48,998 bases of DNA from Erythrobacter sp. WG (GTDB taxonomy: Bacteria > Pseudomonadota > Alphaproteobacteria > Sphingomonadales > Sphingomonadaceae): NCBI RefSeq assembly GCF_026586795.1, contig NZ_JAPFGY010000026.1, forward strand, positions 1 to 48,998. The letters are read 5' to 3'. This document shows, piece by piece, positions 45,920 through 48,998 of this stretch. Position numbers and translations under genes: made by a program. Under the pieces are notes generated by a model. It did not search any database. It worked only from the letters and a program-made list of their open reading frames with translations, and had not been told where the DNA came from. Each line of letters opens with the position of its first letter. Positions within the stretch are counted from its first letter, which is position 1.

Positions 45920-46243
45920 CTACTTGCGGTGGCGGTCGGCTTTGCCGAACACCGTGTCGAGACGGGTGACGAGCGTGCCGAGCGCGGCGTTGACCGCCTC
46001 GAGCGGCTTTTCGGCCCGTTCGGCGACGAAAATCGGCTGGCCATCGCGCGGCCGGGCCTCGAGCCGGGCCTCGACACCGTCGGCGCGGTTGCTGTCGCCA
46101 TCGACATCGCGGACGTGGACCTCGATGGTCGTCAGGCGCGATCCGAAGCGGGTTTCGAGCCGCTCCGTCAGGCGCTCCTCGACCGCCTGTGCCATGTCGG
46201 CGGAGCCTTCGATGGCGTTGTCGGAATTGAAGCGGATCTCCAT
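45920..46243 (-). CDS. HPF/RaiA-type ribosome-associated protein
   Basis: 107 residues. The pattern MEIRFNSDNAIEGSADMAQAVEERLTERL, then LTTIEVHVRDVDGDSN and the C-terminal helix PLEAVNAALGTLVTRLDTVFG fits the short hibernation-promoting factor / sigma-54 modulation fold. Such proteins bind the 30S decoding site in stationary phase or stress. The sequence is divergent, so a specialised role is possible. The ATG at 46243 lies one base after the stop of the preceding small gene and an EcfG-type promoter drives the operon. Confidence 0.8.
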   Translation of the reverse strand: MEIRFNSDNAIEGSADMAQAVEERLTERLETRFGSRLTTIEVHVRDVDGDSNRADGVEARLEARPRDGQPIFVAERAEKPLEAVNAALGTLVTRLDTVFGKADRHRK

Positions 46244-46244
46244 G

Positions 46245-46451
46245 TCAGCGCACCTTTCGGCTGCGTTCGAGGACCGGGCGCTGGCCTTCGGCATCGAGGG
46301 CGCCCATCACCGGCTCCTCGCGGTTGCGCTCGGCGATCGGGCCGTCGCCGGCGGTGTCTTCCTGATGTTCGAGGTAATCCGGCGCCGCCGCGCCGTCGGC
46401 CTTCAGCTTCATGGCCTTCTCCGCGATGTCTTTCTGCGTTCTGTCAGTCAC
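46245..46451 (-). CDS. Small hydrophilic protein, unknown function
   Basis: 68 residues, highly charged and without hydrophobic segments. It starts at a GTG preceded by AAAGG. It looks intrinsically disordered, with DYLEHQEDTAGDGPIAERNREEP in the middle. I do not recognise a family. It is the first gene behind the EcfG-type promoter and is followed at 1 bp by the HPF-like gene, which suggests a stress role. Confidence 0.65.
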   Translation of the reverse strand: MTDRTQKDIAEKAMKLKADGAAAPDYLEHQEDTAGDGPIAERNREEPVMGALDAEGQRPVLERSRKVR

Positions 46452-46510
46452 TTGGACAGCCTTTCCGTCGTATGTTCATCAGGCCGCCTCACGCGGCCCC
46501 ATGCAGCTTC

Positions 46511-46536
46511 AACAGATGACGACCAAGCCCCGTTCC
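46511..46536 (-). promoter_or_regulatory. EcfG-type general stress promoter
   Basis: On the minus strand GGAAC (46536-46532) and TGTT (46514-46511) are separated by 17 bp. The alphaproteobacterial EcfG consensus is GGAAC-N16/17-CGTT, so only one base of the -10 differs. The -10 lies about 60 bp before the GTG of the first gene of the small-protein/HPF/host-attachment operon. Confidence 0.7.
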
Positions 46537-46643
46537 TCCTGCACAGCCCAGACACGACAGCCCGACGTCCTGCGCGGGACAGGCCGCACCGGCTGCGCGG
46601 GGAGCCTTGGCATCGGCCACGGTTTCGCCCTATCGCCGCAGCG

Positions 46644-47843
46644 GTGATCAACTATGACGTCATCATCCTCGGCGCAGGCGCGGCCGGGCTCTACTGCGCC
46701 GGACAGGCCGGGCAGCGGGGCCGCAGCGTCGCTTTGCTGGAGCGAGCCGAAGCGCCGGGGAAGAAGATCCTGATTTCGGGCGGGGGGCGCTGCAACTTCA
46801 CCAATCTCGGTGCGGGGCCGGCCAACTACCTTTCGGCCAACCCGCATTTCGCCAAGAGCGCGTTAGCCCGCTACACGCCTGCCGATTTCCTCGCGCTGGT
46901 CGAGAAGCACGGGATCGCCTGGCACGAGAAGACGCTGGGACAGCTGTTCTGCGACGGTTCGGCCAAGCAGATCGTCGCGATGCTGCTCGACGAGTGTCCG
47001 GCGGACCGGGTGACGCTGACCTGCGGGGTCGATGTGGTCGATGTCGCGCGCGGCGAGGATGGCACCTTCACCGTCACCGCCGCCGATGGCCGCACGTGGC
47101 ACGCGCCCGCGCTGGTGATCGCGACCGGCGGCCCTTCGATCCCCAAGATGGGGGCGAGCGATTTTGCCTACCGGCTCGCCCGTCAGTTCGGCCTCAAGGT
47201 GGTCGAGCCCCGCCCCGCGCTCGTCCCGCTGACGCTCGGCGGCGAGGATGCGCTGTTCCGCGAGCTGTCAGGCGTTGCCGCGCCGGTGCGCGCTCGGGCC
47301 GGCAAGACGGAATTCGCCGAAGCGGCATTGTTCACCCACAAGGGGCTGTCTGGCCCGGCGATCCTCCAGGTGTCGTCCTACTGGCGGCATGGCGAGCCGG
47401 TGGGGATCACTTTCCTGCCCCATGCTTCGAGCGACTGGCTGGTCGAAGCCAAGCGCGACCGCCCCCGCGCGCATCTTCGCACACTCCTGAGAGAACGCCT
47501 GCCGGGCCGCCTCGCCGATGCGCTGGCGGACCGGCTGGCACTGGACCGCGAACTCGGCAACCTCGGCGACAAGGACCTGCGCGCCGCGCAGGCCAAGCTC
47601 GCCGACTGGCGCTTCGCCCCGAATGGCACGGAAGGCTATGCCAAGGCCGAAGTCACCGCAGGCGGCATCGCCACCGCCGAACTCTCCAGCCGGACGATGG
47701 CGGCCACGAAGGCTCCCGGCCTCTATGCGATCGGCGAGGCGGTCGACGTTACCGGCTGGCTCGGCGGCTACAACTTCCAGTGGGCCTGGGCGAGCGGCCA
47801 CGCCTGCGCCGAAGCGCTGGCAGAGGCGCTCGCCCGGCCCTGA
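46644..47843 (+). CDS. HI0933-type NAD(P)/FAD-dependent oxidoreductase
   Basis: 399 residues. The FAD dinucleotide fold begins VIILGAGAAGLYCAGQAGQRG, with EAPGKKILISGGGRCNFTN as the family's second block. VIATGGPSIPKMGASDFAYRLARQFG and the late AEVTAGGIATAELSSRTM plus YAIGEAVDVTGWLGGYNFQWAWASG complete the BaiN/HI0933 pattern. The substrate is unknown. The start is a GTG at 46644; no nearer in-frame ATG keeps the nucleotide-binding strand. It is divergent from the stress operon. Confidence 0.9.
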   Translation: MINYDVIILGAGAAGLYCAGQAGQRGRSVALLERAEAPGKKILISGGGRCNFTNLGAGPANYLSANPHFAKSALARYTPADFLALVEKHGIAWHEKTLGQLFCDGSAKQIVAMLLDECPADRVTLTCGVDVVDVARGEDGTFTVTAADGRTWHAPALVIATGGPSIPKMGASDFAYRLARQFGLKVVEPRPALVPLTLGGEDALFRELSGVAAPVRARAGKTEFAEAALFTHKGLSGPAILQVSSYWRHGEPVGITFLPHASSDWLVEAKRDRPRAHLRTLLRERLPGRLADALADRLALDRELGNLGDKDLRAAQAKLADWRFAPNGTEGYAKAEVTAGGIATAELSSRTMAATKAPGLYAIGEAVDVTGWLGGYNFQWAWASGHACAEALAEALARP

Positions 47844-47846
47844 TCC

Positions 47847-48998
47847 TCAGAACAGCTTGCGGATGTCGATCCCGAGGTAGAGGCCGAGCGGGTCGATCAC
47901 GAAGGGCTGGTAGTTGATCGGTGTCGCCCCGCTCGAATCCCGCACGCGGCGCTGGGCGTCGAACAGGTTGTCGGCGATCAGGCTGACGCGCAGGTCCTTC
48001 CACACGCCCTCGTTCTTGCCCGTGAGCTCCGCCATGTTGGCGAAGACGCGCAGGTTGAAGGTGACGATGTCGTCGAAAAAGATATCGGTGCTGCCCGGCA
48101 GGCCCGAACCGTCGAGCCGGGTGCTGCCGGTGTAGATGCCCGACACGCGCAAGCCGACGCCCTTGCCGAACACACCGGCCTCGAGGCGGCTGGAATTGCG
48201 CGGCAGGCCGAAGGCGCCGGTCGCCTGGCCGTCAAGCTGGTCGAGCGGCTGGAGGCCGGGGGCGATCAGGATCTCGTTGGCGAGCTCCAGCGTGTGCGTG
48301 AGGTTCACGAAATAGCGCCAGCCCTGCGGCCGCATGGCGAGCGGGTTGAAGCCCGGCCCGCCGCCCGGTGCACCACCGCGCGCACCGCCCGCACCGCCTG
48401 GTCCGCCCGGCGCGCCGGCTGCGGGAGCCTGCGGGGCCATCGCGCAGAACTGCTGCTGGAAGCGGGCAATCGCCTCGGGCGGGATCTTGCCGCTGGCATC
48501 GCGCGAACGGTCGAGCGCCATCTTGATGAAGGCCGGATCGACGCCGGGCAGCTCGGCCGAGACATCCTCGCCGCGCTCGATCTTGCCGATCAGCGCGGTC
48601 ATCGCGGCCACGCCGTCCGGCCCGCAGGCCCGTTCGCGGAAGGCGGCAAAGCCCGGGGGCATACCGCCGCCGGGGGCGCCCGGCGCGCCGGGTCCGCCCT
48701 GCATCATCATGCGCGGCGGACCGCCAGCGCCCATCGCCGCCGGGTCCATCGCGCAGATGCGGCTGCGGAACTGTTCGAGCCGCGCCGGATCGATCTTGCC
48801 GTCCGCTCCCCGGAACCGCGCGAGCATCGGCGCGAGCGCCTTGGCGTCGACGCCCGGATAGTCGGCCGAGATGTCCGCGCCGCTGTCGATCGCGGCGGCA
48901 AGCTTCCCGACGAAGGCGAGCCCGTCCTCGGCGCACAGGCGCGTGCGGAAGGCCATGAACTGCTCGCGCTGCATCGGGCTCGGCGCGAAGCCGCCCGC
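47847..48998 (-). CDS. TonB-dependent receptor, C-terminal part with duplicated inserted domain (partial)
   Basis: 383 residues are visible; the N-terminus lies beyond the right edge. The last 170 residues are an outer-membrane beta-barrel with alternating strands (WRYFVNLTHTLELANEILIAP, FFDDIVTFNLRVFANM, KDLRVSLIADNLFDAQRRVRD) and end GLYLGIDIRKLF with the terminal Phe needed for barrel assembly. Before them lie two copies of a cysteine-bearing helical unit separated by Gly/Pro/Ala-rich linkers. This kind of insert is not part of the standard receptor and probably sits in an extracellular loop or a periplasmic turn. Confidence 0.85.
   Translation of the reverse strand, partial: AGGFAPSPMQREQFMAFRTRLCAEDGLAFVGKLAAAIDSGADISADYPGVDAKALAPMLARFRGADGKIDPARLEQFRSRICAMDPAAMGAGGPPRMMMQGGPGAPGAPGGGMPPGFAAFRERACGPDGVAAMTALIGKIERGEDVSAELPGVDPAFIKMALDRSRDASGKIPPEAIARFQQQFCAMAPQAPAAGAPGGPGGAGGARGGAPGGGPGFNPLAMRPQGWRYFVNLTHTLELANEILIAPGLQPLDQLDGQATGAFGLPRNSSRLEAGVFGKGVGLRVSGIYTGSTRLDGSGLPGSTDIFFDDIVTFNLRVFANMAELTGKNEGVWKDLRVSLIADNLFDAQRRVRDSSGATPINYQPFVIDPLGLYLGIDIRKLF
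48432..48959 (-). repeat. Two copies of a ~73-residue protein repeat within the TonB receptor
   Basis: Unit 1 is encoded at 48741-48959 and unit 2 at 48432-48650. They align without a gap at a fixed offset of 103 residues: FRxRxC, DG, IxxGxDxSAxxPGVD, then GKIxP and finally CAMxP. Each unit has exactly two cysteines 60 residues apart. The linkers between and after the units are Gly/Pro/Ala/Met-rich. A further GGFAPSP linker at the right edge suggests that more of the insert lies outside the window. Confidence 0.85.

Overview
The window is one continuous stretch of a very GC-rich, densely coded bacterial chromosome. Its gene families and gene order point to an alphaproteobacterium of the Sphingomonadales, most likely Erythrobacteraceae (Erythrobacter/Porphyrobacter group). 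The clues are a ctaC-ctaD-ctaB-ctaG-ctaE-DUF983-SURF1-thrC run, a K+-independent membrane pyrophosphatase, a carotenoid-cleavage-type oxygenase, a CobS/J-protein/BolA neighbourhood and a TonB-dependent receptor. The family assignment is inference from recalled gene orders, not a database result. I see no phage, integrase, transposase, CRISPR, tRNA or rRNA. No gap between genes exceeds about 225 bp, so coding is nearly continuous.

Layout. 1-1.5 kb: the end of an unknown gene, an FNR-type regulator and a small membrane protein with an FNR box in front of it. 1.5-4 kb (minus): moaE, moaD, moaA, a small unknown gene and folB (molybdopterin and folate pterin chemistry). 4.1-12.9 kb (minus): one long aa3 cytochrome c oxidase cluster (subunits II, I, haem O synthase, a 43-residue membrane protein, Cox11/CtaG, subunit III, DUF983, SURF1) running into thrC and an rRNA-type methyltransferase. 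13.1-17.7 kb (plus): pyrE-pdxJ-membrane protein-acpS-lepB-DUF3089 hydrolase-ruvX. 17.7-18.9 kb: two hotdog thioesterases between two nearly identical 100-bp direct repeats. 18.9-22.1 kb (minus): a bifunctional penicillin-binding protein and cobS. 22.2-26.9 kb: DUF2236 protein, GST, J-domain protein, bolA, Nudix hydrolase, SDR and epoxide-hydrolase-like protein. 26.9-30.5 kb: a DUF2332 protein, then hisG-hisD-nusB. 30.6 kb: a perfect 16-bp parS palindrome in front of thiL. 31.7-37 kb: hppA, an overlapping GNAT/cupin-like pair and tesB. 37.1-39.6 kb: a universal stress protein and a carotenoid oxygenase, divergent around a perfect FNR box. 39.7-43.3 kb: DUF885 peptidase-like protein, OmpA-domain protein and a beta/gamma-crystallin-like secreted protein. 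43.4-46.5 kb (minus): uvrC carrying an in-frame palindromic repeat, then a three-gene stress operon behind an EcfG-type promoter. 46.6-49 kb: an HI0933-type flavoprotein and the C-terminal part of a TonB-dependent receptor with a duplicated cysteine-bearing domain.

How the parts connect. An FNR-type regulator with a cysteine set able to hold an Fe-S cluster is encoded at the left end. Two FNR boxes lie 57 and 54 bp upstream of minus-strand genes in the window: the neighbouring membrane protein and, 36 kb away, the universal stress protein. A second stress circuit is visible as a GGAAC-N17-TGTT promoter in front of a ribosome-hibernation-like gene. The parS site suggests the window lies in the origin-proximal part of the chromosome.

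Most genes are ordinary housekeeping. The items I would look at first are the duplicated 103-residue-period domain in the TonB receptor, the palindromic element inside uvrC, the parS site, the FNR boxes and the repeat-flanked thioesterase pair.
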